Source: an uncultured Pseudoflavonifractor sp.
GTDB lineage: Bacteria; Bacillota; Clostridia; Oscillospirales; Oscillospiraceae
NCBI GenBank assembly: GCA_904419835.1
Contig: CAJFTA010000032.1
Coordinates: 1 to 26,517 of the forward strand
Direction of reading: 5' to 3'
Length of the DNA stretch: 26,517 nucleotides
The notes beneath the pieces are model-generated. The model was not told the origin of the DNA. It did not search any database and was given only the letters and a program-made list of their open reading frames with translations. Shown one piece after another: positions 15,121-21,987 of this stretch; the stretch's first letter is position 1; each line of letters starts with the position of its first letter. The position numbers were made by a program, and so were the translations under genes.

Positions 15121-16397
15121 ATCATAAGGAATACTCCCGGATAGGGGAGCGCGTATTTTCCGCCCGGCTGGACAACGGCCTGACCGTCTACGTGGACGTG
15201 AAGCCGGATTTTCAGAAGAGCTACGCCTTTTTTGCCACTGACTACGGCGGAATGGATATGAAATTCCAGCTGGACGGCCAGTGGCACGATACCCCCGCCG
15301 GAGTGGCCCATTTCCTGGAGCACAAGACCTTTGACACCAAGGACGGCAACGCCCTCCAGGACCTGGCCGCCAACGGCGCCAGCCCCAACGCCTTTACCAA
15401 CTCGGCCATCACGGGCTACTACTTTGAGAGCACCGAGAAGTTCTATGAGAACCTGAACATTCTCCTCTCCTTTGTCTCCCAGCCCTACTACACCCAGGAG
15501 AGCGTGGACAAGGAGCAGGGCATCATCGGCCAGGAGATCCGGATGATTGAGGACGACCCGGAGTATCAGGTGTATTACGCCATGCTGGAGGGGCTGTACG
15601 CCCATCACCCCATCCGCACCTCGGTGGCCGGGACCATCGAATCCATCTCCCGTATCACGGCCGACACCCTGAACCTGTGCCACAGCGCCTTCTACAACCC
15701 GGGCAATATGGTGCTCTGCGTGGCGGGCAATGTGGACCCGGAGAAGGTGCTGGACATGGCCCGGGAGATTCTGCCCCGGGAGGGCAAGGGTTCCATCTCC
15801 AGGGACTACGGCCCCGCCGAGCCCGCAGGCGCGGCCAGGAGCCGGACGGAGCTGAGGATGGAGGTGTCCACCCCTATCTTCCAGCTGGGCTGGAAGATGG
15901 AACCGGCGCCCAGAGGCGAGGAGCAGCTCCGGCAGAAGCTGGTGGCCGAGCTTGCCTGCGAGGCCCTGCTGGGCAACTCCAGCCCCCTGTATGTCCGCCT
16001 GTACCGGGAGGGCCTCATCAACAGCAGCTTCTCCTACGGCTTTGACGGCTACCCCTCCTGCGCCTATGCCATGGCCGGCGGGGAGAGCGCCGACCCGGAC
16101 GCCGTGGCCGCCGCCATTGCCGCTGAGGCGGAGCGGATTGGCAGGGAAGGCGTGGACCCCGCCCTCTTTGCCCGGCTGAAAAAGGGCCTGTACGGCACCA
16201 AGGTGCGGGGCCTCAACTCCTTTGAGAACATCTGCGTGGGCATGGCCCAGGCCTATTTTGCCGGCTATGACATGCTCCGGTTCCCGGAGGTCTTTGAGGG
16301 CATCAGCCAGGCGGACGTGGAGACATGCATCCGCACCTGCTTTACGCCGGAGCGGGCGGCGCTGGCCGTGGTGCAGCCGGGGGAGGGACAGGCATGA
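15117..16397 (+). CDS. yfmH: M16 family zinc metallopeptidase YfmH (EF-P modification-associated)
   Basis: The 426-residue product is an M16 peptidase with an intact zinc motif HFLEH (His65, Glu68, His69) and the downstream ligand Glu140 in EQGIIGQEIRM. The second half is the usual inactive repeat. It is related to B. subtilis YmfH. The start is GTG at 15117, overlapping the yfmF stop, with AAGGAGGAG before it. Its own stop overlaps the lgt ATG (ATGA). The yfmF/yfmH pair probably makes a heterodimeric enzyme; its substrate is not evident from the sequence. Other EF-P modification genes are not in the window. Confidence 0.94.
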   Translation: MNHKEYSRIGERVFSARLDNGLTVYVDVKPDFQKSYAFFATDYGGMDMKFQLDGQWHDTPAGVAHFLEHKTFDTKDGNALQDLAANGASPNAFTNSAITGYYFESTEKFYENLNILLSFVSQPYYTQESVDKEQGIIGQEIRMIEDDPEYQVYYAMLEGLYAHHPIRTSVAGTIESISRITADTLNLCHSAFYNPGNMVLCVAGNVDPEKVLDMAREILPREGKGSISRDYGPAEPAGAARSRTELRMEVSTPIFQLGWKMEPAPRGEEQLRQKLVAELACEALLGNSSPLYVRLYREGLINSSFSYGFDGYPSCAYAMAGGESADPDAVAAAIAAEAERIGREGVDPALFARLKKGLYGTKVRGLNSFENICVGMAQAYFAGYDMLRFPEVFEGISQADVETCIRTCFTPERAALAVVQPGEGQA

Positions 16398-17395
16398 CCA
16401 ACACCGTCTCCTTTCCCGGCCTGGGGCTGGCGTTCACCCTGAACCGGGTGGCGGCCAGCCCCTTCGGCTTCAACATCTACTGGTACGCCGTCATCATCGT
16501 CGCAGGCGCTGTCCTGGCCTGGTTCTACTGCAGCCGGAAGGGTCCCAAGCTGGGCATCAGCGACGATGACCTGACCGACCTGCTCATCTTTGCCGTGCCC
16601 CTTGCCCTGGTGGGGGCGCGGCTGTACTACATCCTGTTCTACCTGGACCTGTTCAAAAACGAGGACGGCAGTTTGAATTTCAGCAAGATGCTGGACGTGC
16701 GGGACGGCGGCCTGGCCATCTACGGCGGCGTCATCGCGGCGGTCATTGTGCTGTTCTTTGTCTGCCGGTACAAGAAGATCCCCTTTCTGGCCTTTGCCGA
16801 CCTGGGCGGCATGGGGCTGCTCATCGGCCAGTGCATCGGCCGGTGGGGCAACTTTGTCAACGTGGAGGCCTACGGCGGACTGACCGACCTGCCCTGGCGG
16901 ATGTGCTCGGAGAAGATTGCCAACGAGCTGTATGCCAAGGGGCTGGTGGACGCTGCCGGATGGCAGCAGGTGGTGGACGGCACCCTGGGCGTCCACCCCA
17001 CGTTCTTCTACGAGTCGGCCTGGAACCTGGCGGGTTTCCTGCTCCTTGTATTAATCTCCAGGAGGTGGCGCAAATTCGACGGCCAGCTCTTCTTTACCTA
17101 CCTGGCCTGGTACGGCGTGGGCCGGGGCATCATCGAGGGCATGCGCACCGACAGCCTTTACTTTATGAATACCCCCATCCGGGTGTCCCAGGTGCTGGGC
17201 TTTGCCTCCGCCCTGGCGGCGGTCATTCTCTGGGTGTGGTTCTACCTGCACCGGCCCGCGCCGGATCAGCTGTGGGTGAACCGCCGGGCGGCCATGGAGG
17301 CGGCCAAAGCGGAGCAGGCTGCGGCCCCGCGGCAGGAGGATATGGATACACACAGCGAGAAGGAGGACGAGGACAATGGCAGCGACCATCATTGA
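16394..17395 (+). CDS. lgt: Prolipoprotein diacylglyceryl transferase
   Basis: Lgt transfers diacylglycerol from phosphatidylglycerol to the lipobox Cys of prolipoproteins, the first step of lipoprotein maturation. The 333-residue polytopic membrane protein has the Lgt signature GRWGNFVNVEAYG (149-161; Arg150 corresponds to the essential Arg143 of E. coli), GGLAIYGG (105-112) and VGARLYY (73-79). About 40 C-terminal residues form a hydrophilic, acidic tail (ending SEKEDEDNGSDHH) beyond the last membrane segment. ATG 16394 overlaps the yfmH stop, after GGGAGGG. It overlaps folD by 20 bp. The flavoreductase in this window would be one of its substrates. Confidence 0.97.
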   Translation: MTNTVSFPGLGLAFTLNRVAASPFGFNIYWYAVIIVAGAVLAWFYCSRKGPKLGISDDDLTDLLIFAVPLALVGARLYYILFYLDLFKNEDGSLNFSKMLDVRDGGLAIYGGVIAAVIVLFFVCRYKKIPFLAFADLGGMGLLIGQCIGRWGNFVNVEAYGGLTDLPWRMCSEKIANELYAKGLVDAAGWQQVVDGTLGVHPTFFYESAWNLAGFLLLVLISRRWRKFDGQLFFTYLAWYGVGRGIIEGMRTDSLYFMNTPIRVSQVLGFASALAAVILWVWFYLHRPAPDQLWVNRRAAMEAAKAEQAAAPRQEDMDTHSEKEDEDNGSDHH

Positions 17396-18218
17396 CGGAA
17401 AGGCCCTGGCGGCCAAGTGCAAGGCCAGAATCAAGGAGGATGTGGAACGCCTCTCCAGACGGCCCGGCCTGGCCGTCATCATCGTGGGGGACAATCCCGC
17501 CTCCCGCATCTATGTCAACCACAAGAAGAAGGACTGCGCCGAGTGCGGCATTTACAGCGAGGAGTATGCCCTGCCTGAGTGCGCCCGGCAGGAGGAGCTT
17601 CTGGAGCTCATTGATCTGCTCAACGGCAGAGAGGATATCGACGGCATTCTGGTCCAGCTGCCGCTGCCAGAACAGTTTGACGAGAAGGCAGTGCTCAACG
17701 CCATTGACCCCGGCAAGGACGTGGACTGCTTCCACCCCTACAATGTGGGGCAGCTAATGATTGGGGAGCACACCTTTCTGCCCTGTACCCCCGCCGGCGT
17801 GATGGCCATGCTGGACGAGTACGGCATCGACCCCGCCGGGAAGCACGCAGTTGTGGTGGGCCGCTCCAACATCGTGGGCAAGCCTCAGGCCATGCTGCTG
17901 CTCCAGCGCCACGCCACGGTTACCATCTGCCACTCCCGCACCCCCGACCTGGGGGCTATCACCCGCCAGGCCGACATTCTGGTGTCGGCGGTGGGGAAGG
18001 CCGGCCTCATCACCGCCGACATGGTGAAGGAGGGGGCCGCCGTCATCGACGTGGCCATGAACCGGAACGAGGATGGAAAGCTCTGCGGCGATGTGGACTT
18101 TGAGGCGGTGAAGGAAAAGGCTGCCTTCATCACCCCAGTGCCCGGCGGCGTGGGACCCATGACCCGGGTCATGCTGCTGGAGAACACCCTGACCGCAGCA
18201 AAGGTCCACGGGAAATAA
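17376..18218 (+). CDS. folD: Bifunctional methylenetetrahydrofolate dehydrogenase/cyclohydrolase
   Basis: FolD interconverts 5,10-methylene-, methenyl- and 10-formyl-tetrahydrofolate, supplying one-carbon units for purines and formyl-methionine. The 280-residue product has the catalytic Tyr46-VNH-Lys50 segment, DGILVQLPLP, KDVDCFHPYN, the Rossmann motif VVVGRSNIVGKP and the signature PVPGGVGPMT. ATG 17376 lies within the end of lgt with AAGGAGG eight bases upstream. It ends the four-gene operon and is followed by a terminator at 18223-18261. Confidence 0.97.
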   Translation: MAATIIDGKALAAKCKARIKEDVERLSRRPGLAVIIVGDNPASRIYVNHKKKDCAECGIYSEEYALPECARQEELLELIDLLNGREDIDGILVQLPLPEQFDEKAVLNAIDPGKDVDCFHPYNVGQLMIGEHTFLPCTPAGVMAMLDEYGIDPAGKHAVVVGRSNIVGKPQAMLLLQRHATVTICHSRTPDLGAITRQADILVSAVGKAGLITADMVKEGAAVIDVAMNRNEDGKLCGDVDFEAVKEKAAFITPVPGGVGPMTRVMLLENTLTAAKVHGK

Positions 18219-18222
18219 CAGA

Positions 18223-18261
18223 AACGGCCTGGAGCGCATGATGTACTCCAGGCGGTTTTTT
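18223..18261 (+). terminator. Rho-independent terminator of folD
   Basis: GCCTGGAG (18227-18234) pairs with CTCCAGGC (18246-18253), with AAC/GGTT pairs extending the stem, and TTTTTT follows. Confidence 0.88.
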
Positions 18262-18281
18262 ATAGAGATAGAGAGGGTGCA

Positions 18282-18314
18282 AAAAGGCCCCTGCGCTCAG
18301 CGCAGGGGCCTTTT
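18282..18314 (-). terminator. Bidirectional terminator, mainly serving rpmB
   Basis: AAAAGGCCCCTGCGC (18282-18296) and GCGCAGGGGCCTTTT (18300-18314) form a perfect 15-bp stem. T-runs exist in both directions. It lies 14 bp beyond the rpmB stop. Confidence 0.9.
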
Positions 18315-18328
18315 CTCAGTTCAGAGAA

Positions 18329-18517
18329 TCACACGGCGCGGGTGACCTTACCCGAACGGAGGCATCTGGTGCACACATAGACGTGCTTGGGCGCACCGTC
18401 CACGATCGCCTTAACACGCTTCACGTTGGGCTTCCAGGGACGGTTGGTGCGGCGGTGAGAGTGGGACACCTGAATGCCGAACACAACGCCCTTGTCGCAA
18501 AATTCACACTTGGCCAT
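18329..18517 (-). CDS. rpmB: 50S ribosomal protein L28, zinc-ribbon form
   Basis: L28 is a small structural protein of the 50S subunit. The 62-residue product has two Cys pairs, CEFC (residues 4-7) and CTRC (49-52), which would bind zinc. The core SHSHRRTNRPWKPNVKRV is typical. Some bacteria also carry zinc-free L28 copies used under zinc limitation; none is visible here. GAGGAGG precedes the ATG. It is monocistronic with its own promoter (18568-18596) and terminator (18282-18314). Confidence 0.97.
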   Translation of the reverse strand: MAKCEFCDKGVVFGIQVSHSHRRTNRPWKPNVKRVKAIVDGAPKHVYVCTRCLRSGKVTRAV

Positions 18518-18567
18518 TCGCTAAACCTCCTCGCTCGTCAGGTTTTGCTTACAAAGCATCGACTGAT

Positions 18568-18596
18568 ATAATAACAGAAACTGTGGGAAAATGCAA
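18568..18596 (-). promoter_or_regulatory. Sigma-A promoter of rpmB
   Basis: On the minus strand: TTGCAT (18591-18596), a 17-bp spacer and TATTAT (18568-18573), about 50 bp before the start codon. The remaining bases to 18708 hold no gene; I see no convincing dapB terminator, only a weak TTTCGT/ACGAAA stem near 18670-18697. Confidence 0.75.
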
Positions 18597-18708
18597 GCAT
18601 TTTTTCAAAGAAAGATAAATGGGACAAAAAACAGGGCAAACAGCAGAGAAAGGAGGGGAGAACAGTCACATTTTCGTCCGTATAGAAAGAAAACGAAAGG
18701 AGCGCGGC

Positions 18709-19479
18709 TCAGTCCAGCCCCGCCGCGGACACCAGATCGGCCATGGAATAGAGGCCCGGCCTCTCCACACCGGCCAGGAAGCGGGCCGCCTTGACTGCTC
18801 CGGAGGCGAAAACCTCCCGGGACTGGGCCGAATGGTGCAGCTCAATGACCTCGTCCCGTCCGGCGAAGATGATCTCGTGGTCGCCCACGATGGTGCCGCC
18901 CCGGACAGAGGAGATTCCAATCTCGTGGGGGTCTCTGGGCTTGCGGACGGACTGCCGCTCATAGACGTACTGGGGCTGGTAGGGGAGGGCGGAGGCGGCC
19001 GCGTCGGCGATCATCAGGGCGGTGCCGCTGGGGGCGTCCACCTTCCGGTGGTGGTGCCGCTCCACAATCTCCACGTCATAGTCGCTGCCCAGGATGGAGG
19101 CCGCACGGCGCACCAGCTCCAGCAGCACATTGATGCCCAGGGACATGTTCCCGGAGCGGAAGATGGGCACCAGCTTTGCCGCCTCGTCAATAGCGGTCAG
19201 CTGCTCCTGGGAGTAACCGGTGGTGGCCAGGACCAGGGGGACCTTGCGGGCGGCGCCAAACTCCAGCAGGCCCTGGAGGGCGGCGGGACTGGAGAAGTCG
19301 ATGACCGCGTCCACCTCGCCGTCAAAGTCGGCGGGGGAGGTACACACCTTGAAGTCCCGGTCGCTGTTGCCCAGGATATCAAAGCCCACGGCGATTTCAA
19401 TGTCCGGCGCGGAGCGGCAGATGTCCTCCACCACCCGGCCCATGTGGCCGTTGCAGCCGGAAATGCCAATTCGGAGCAT
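18709..19479 (-). CDS. dapB: 4-hydroxy-tetrahydrodipicolinate reductase
   Basis: DapB reduces hydroxytetrahydrodipicolinate with NAD(P)H in the diaminopimelate/lysine pathway. The 256-residue protein has the nucleotide-binding start GISGCNGHMGR (5-15) and the family signature ERHHHRKVDAPSGT (140-153), with His142 and Lys146 at the catalytic positions. It is the last gene of asd-dapA-dapB, 27 bp after dapA, with AAAGGGA before the ATG. Confidence 0.97.
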   Translation of the reverse strand: MLRIGISGCNGHMGRVVEDICRSAPDIEIAVGFDILGNSDRDFKVCTSPADFDGEVDAVIDFSSPAALQGLLEFGAARKVPLVLATTGYSQEQLTAIDEAAKLVPIFRSGNMSLGINVLLELVRRAASILGSDYDVEIVERHHHRKVDAPSGTALMIADAAASALPYQPQYVYERQSVRKPRDPHEIGISSVRGGTIVGDHEIIFAGRDEVIELHHSAQSREVFASGAVKAARFLAGVERPGLYSMADLVSAAGLD

Positions 19480-19506
19480 AATTCAACGTCCCTTTCCGGA
19501 TAAGAA

Positions 19507-20394
19507 TCAGAGCAGCCCCATCCGCTGCATGGAGGCCCGCAGGGTTTCCAGGTGGGCGGGGGAGATGTCGCACAGGGGCAGGCGCAGCCCGCCGGCCTTC
19601 ATGCCCATCAGGTCCATAGCGGCCTTGATGGGGATGGGATTGACCTCGATGAAGAGGGCGTCAATTAGGTCCATGTACTCCACCTGAAGCTTAGAGGCGG
19701 CGGCGATATCGTTGTCCAAGCACAGGTGGGTCATCTCCACCATGGTCTTGGGGACGATATTGGCGGCCACCGAGATAACGCCCTTGGCGCCCAAGCTCAT
19801 CATGGGCACCACCTGGTCGTCATTGCCGGACCAGATGTAGAAGTCCTCCCCGCAGAGGAAGCGGGTGTGGGCCAGCAGGGAGAAGTTGCCGCTGGCCTCC
19901 TTGACGCCGTTGAACCTGGGGTTTTTGGAGAGCGCCTGGTAGGTCTCGGCGGTGAAGGAGACGCCGGTGCGGGAGGGCACATTGTAGAGGATGATGGGCA
20001 GCTCCACCCGGTCGGCGATATACTCATAGTGCTTGATGAGGCCGGTCTGGGAGCACTTGTTGTAATAGGGCGTCACCAGCAGCAGGGCGTCGGCGCCGGA
20101 GTCCTGGGCGTGCTGGCACAGGTACACAGCGGCGGAGGTGTCGTTGCTGCCGGCGCCGGCGATGACCTTGACCCGGTGATTGACGTGCTTGACGCAGAAC
20201 TCCACGGCGGCGATGTGCTCCCGGATGCTCATGGTGGAGCTCTCGCCGGTGGTGCCGCAGACGCACAGCGCGTCGATGCCGCTGTCAATCTGGGCGTCAA
20301 TCTGGGCGGCAAATGCATCGTAGTTGATGGCGCCGCTGTCGTCGAAGGGGGTGACCAGCGCGGTGCAGGCGCCGGTAAAGACGGGCTCTCTCAT
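19507..20394 (-). CDS. dapA: 4-hydroxy-tetrahydrodipicolinate synthase
   Basis: DapA condenses pyruvate with aspartate semialdehyde, the committed step to diaminopimelate and lysine. The 295-residue TIM-barrel protein shows GTTGE (47-51), Tyr111, Tyr137 in YNVPSRTG and the Schiff-base Lys165 in GVKEASGN. GAGGAGG precedes the ATG. It lies 36 bp after asd in the same operon and so is under the same lysine riboswitch. Confidence 0.98.
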   Translation of the reverse strand: MREPVFTGACTALVTPFDDSGAINYDAFAAQIDAQIDSGIDALCVCGTTGESSTMSIREHIAAVEFCVKHVNHRVKVIAGAGSNDTSAAVYLCQHAQDSGADALLLVTPYYNKCSQTGLIKHYEYIADRVELPIILYNVPSRTGVSFTAETYQALSKNPRFNGVKEASGNFSLLAHTRFLCGEDFYIWSGNDDQVVPMMSLGAKGVISVAANIVPKTMVEMTHLCLDNDIAAASKLQVEYMDLIDALFIEVNPIPIKAAMDLMGMKAGGLRLPLCDISPAHLETLRASMQRMGLL

Positions 20395-20430
20395 AGATAT
20401 GACCTCCTCAAAGTCAGGATGGAGAATGGA

Positions 20431-21522
20431 TCAGGTACGGGGCTCGATATAGCCCTCGGCGCACAGCAGCTCGGCCAGCAGCACGCCGCCGCCGGCGGCG
20501 CCCCGGAGGGTGTTGTGGGACAGACAGACGAACTTGTAGTCGTACTGGGTGTCAGGACGGAGACGGCCCACGGAGATGGCCATGCCGCCCTCCAGCTCCC
20601 GGTCCAGCCTGGCCTGGGGCCGGTCGGGTTCCTCAAAGTAGTGGATGAACTGCTTGGGCGCGGTGGGCAGTTCCAGCTCCTGGGCACGGCCCTTGTAGGA
20701 GGCCCACAGGGCCTTGATCTCCTCCTCAGTGGGCTTGCGCTCAAAGTCCACGAACACGGCGGCGGTGTGGCCGTTGGACACGGGCACACGCAGGCACTGG
20801 GAGGTGATAGCAGGGGAGTCGGCGGTGACGATGACGCCGTTCTCCACCGTGCCCCACACCTTCAGAGGCTCCCTCTCGCTCTTCTCCTCTTCGCCGCCGA
20901 TGTAGGGGATCAGGTTATCCACCATCTCGGGCCAGGTCTTAAAGGTCTTGCCCGCGCCGGAGATGGCCTGGTAGGTGCAGGCCAGAACCCGCTTGAGGCC
21001 GAAGGCCTCCTTCAGGGGGTGCAGGGCGGGGACATAGCTCTGGATGGAGCAGTTGGACTTGACGGCGATAAAGCCCCGGGCGGTGCCCAGGCGGCGGCGC
21101 TGGGCCTCGATGACCTGGAGGTGGCCGGGGTTGATCTCGGGCACCACCATGGGCACGTCGGGGGTCCAGCGGTTGGCGGAGTTGTTGGACACTACGGGGC
21201 ACTCGTGCCGGGCATAGCGCTCCTCCAGGGCCAGAATCTCGTCCTTCTTCATGTCCACCGCGCAGAAGACAAAGTCCACCAGGCCGGCGATTTTGTCCAC
21301 GTCCTCCTGGGCGTTCAGGACAATGAGGTTTTTGGCCTCCTGGGGCATGGGGGTATCCATGGCCCAGCGGTCGCCGATGGCCTCCTCATAGGTCTTGCCG
21401 GCGCTGCGGCCGCTGGCCGCCACAACGGTGAGCCGGAACCAGGGGTGGTGCTCCATCAGGGTGACAAACCGCTGGCCCACCATACCGGTGGCGCCGATCA
21501 CGCCTACTTTATACTGCTTCAT
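20431..21522 (-). CDS. asd: Aspartate-semialdehyde dehydrogenase
   Basis: Asd reduces aspartyl phosphate to aspartate semialdehyde, shared by lysine, threonine and methionine synthesis. The 363-residue product has GVIGATGMVGQRFV (7-20), the nucleophile Cys158 in KSNCSIQ and RVPVSNGH; the Cys context and length resemble the archaeal/fungal-type enzymes. I place the start at 21522 because GGAGG precedes it; an ATG at 21537 overlaps that site and would add five residues. It is first in asd-dapA-dapB, downstream of the lysine riboswitch and its terminator. Confidence 0.96.
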   Translation of the reverse strand: MKQYKVGVIGATGMVGQRFVTLMEHHPWFRLTVVAASGRSAGKTYEEAIGDRWAMDTPMPQEAKNLIVLNAQEDVDKIAGLVDFVFCAVDMKKDEILALEERYARHECPVVSNNSANRWTPDVPMVVPEINPGHLQVIEAQRRRLGTARGFIAVKSNCSIQSYVPALHPLKEAFGLKRVLACTYQAISGAGKTFKTWPEMVDNLIPYIGGEEEKSEREPLKVWGTVENGVIVTADSPAITSQCLRVPVSNGHTAAVFVDFERKPTEEEIKALWASYKGRAQELELPTAPKQFIHYFEEPDRPQARLDRELEGGMAISVGRLRPDTQYDYKFVCLSHNTLRGAAGGGVLLAELLCAEGYIEPRT

Positions 21523-21639
21523 ATTCAGGACCTCCATCGCTCACGTTTAACTTATGCTATTCCGGAAGCGGCCGCTTTAAGACCGGCTTCGGGAGGAAAA
21601 ACAAAATGAATCGCCGCCGCTTTGAAGATATGCCGAGAT

Positions 21640-21677
21640 AAAAAAAGAAATCAGCGGGTTTACATACCGGCTGATTT
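21640..21677 (-). terminator. Riboswitch-controlled terminator in the asd leader
   Basis: On the minus strand AAATCAGC (21670-21677) pairs with GCTGATTT (21648-21655), with inner GGT/ACC pairs and one G-G mismatch. A tract C-TTTTTTT follows (21640-21647). The 5' arm overlaps the proposed antiterminator segment 21671-21681. Confidence 0.88.
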
Positions 21678-21688
21678 TGTACTATAAT
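21659..21688 (+). promoter_or_regulatory. Possible plus-strand promoter for spoIID-queA, antisense to the riboswitch
   Basis: TTTACA (21659-21664), an 18-bp spacer and a perfect TATAAT (21683-21688). Transcription would cross the lysine aptamer in antisense before reaching spoIID at 21988. No better forward promoter is visible nearer that gene. Confidence 0.45.
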
Positions 21689-21722
21689 GTCAGAGACGGC
21701 CACCGCCCCCGGCACTACAAAA

Positions 21723-21895
21723 GCAGACAGCACTCCGCCGGAGGACCGGCGACAGTCGCAGGGCTGATGTGCCCGGCGCCCAGGAAGGGCGGTTCCGTAC
21801 CCGCGCTCCCTTCGGCGGCTTTCCCTTTGGCGCGGGTCGCCGGGCCAGCGGAGCCCTCACCGCGCTACTTTTGAAAACCGCAACCTCTATCTTGC
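21723..21895 (-). ncRNA. Lysine riboswitch (L box)
   Basis: On the minus strand, upstream of asd, the conserved L-box segments occur in order: AGATAGAGG (21884-21892), AAAGGGAAAGCCGCCGAAG (21810-21828), and the closing 3' strand near GTGCTGTCTGC. P1 forms between GCAAGATAG at the 5' end and CTGTCTGC (21723-21730), with one bulged A. The segment CTGCTTTTGTA (21716-21726) can pair with TACAAAATCAG (21671-21681) as an antiterminator. That uses both the P1 3' strand and the terminator 5' arm. Lysine binding should favour P1 and the terminator and shut off asd-dapA-dapB. Confidence 0.93.
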
Positions 21896-21918
21896 AGTGA
21901 TTCAGTTGATTTTTGAAA

Positions 21919-21947
21919 ATAGTATCACAACCGCTTTGCCGTGTCAA
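21919..21947 (-). promoter_or_regulatory. Sigma-A promoter of the asd-dapA-dapB operon
   Basis: On the minus strand: TTGACA (21942-21947), an exact 17-bp spacer and TACTAT (21919-21924) with an extended TGA before it. Transcription would start about 15 bases before the riboswitch P1 stem. Confidence 0.88.
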
Positions 21948-21987
21948 TACAGGGAATGGCGGCTATCCCAGAGATTTGGAGTTTCCT

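Noticed and set aside
19726..21609. 627-codon plus-strand open frame opposite dapA and asd
   Set aside because: It runs antisense through two conserved genes with catalytic residues intact; the translation is Gly/His/Val-rich and unlike a protein.
21690..21895. Possible T-box, 6S RNA or SRP RNA on the plus strand (AGGGCGGTTCCG, high GC, preceded by TATAAT)
   Set aside because: The plus strand lacks the defining SRP, 6S and T-box cores in the correct order. The minus strand matches the lysine riboswitch segments in order and sits upstream of asd.
21913..21987. Longer N-terminus for the SpoIID-family protein from ATG 21913
   Set aside because: It overlaps the asd promoter region, has no binding site and would place 25 residues before a normal signal peptide. 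GGAG precedes ATG 21988.
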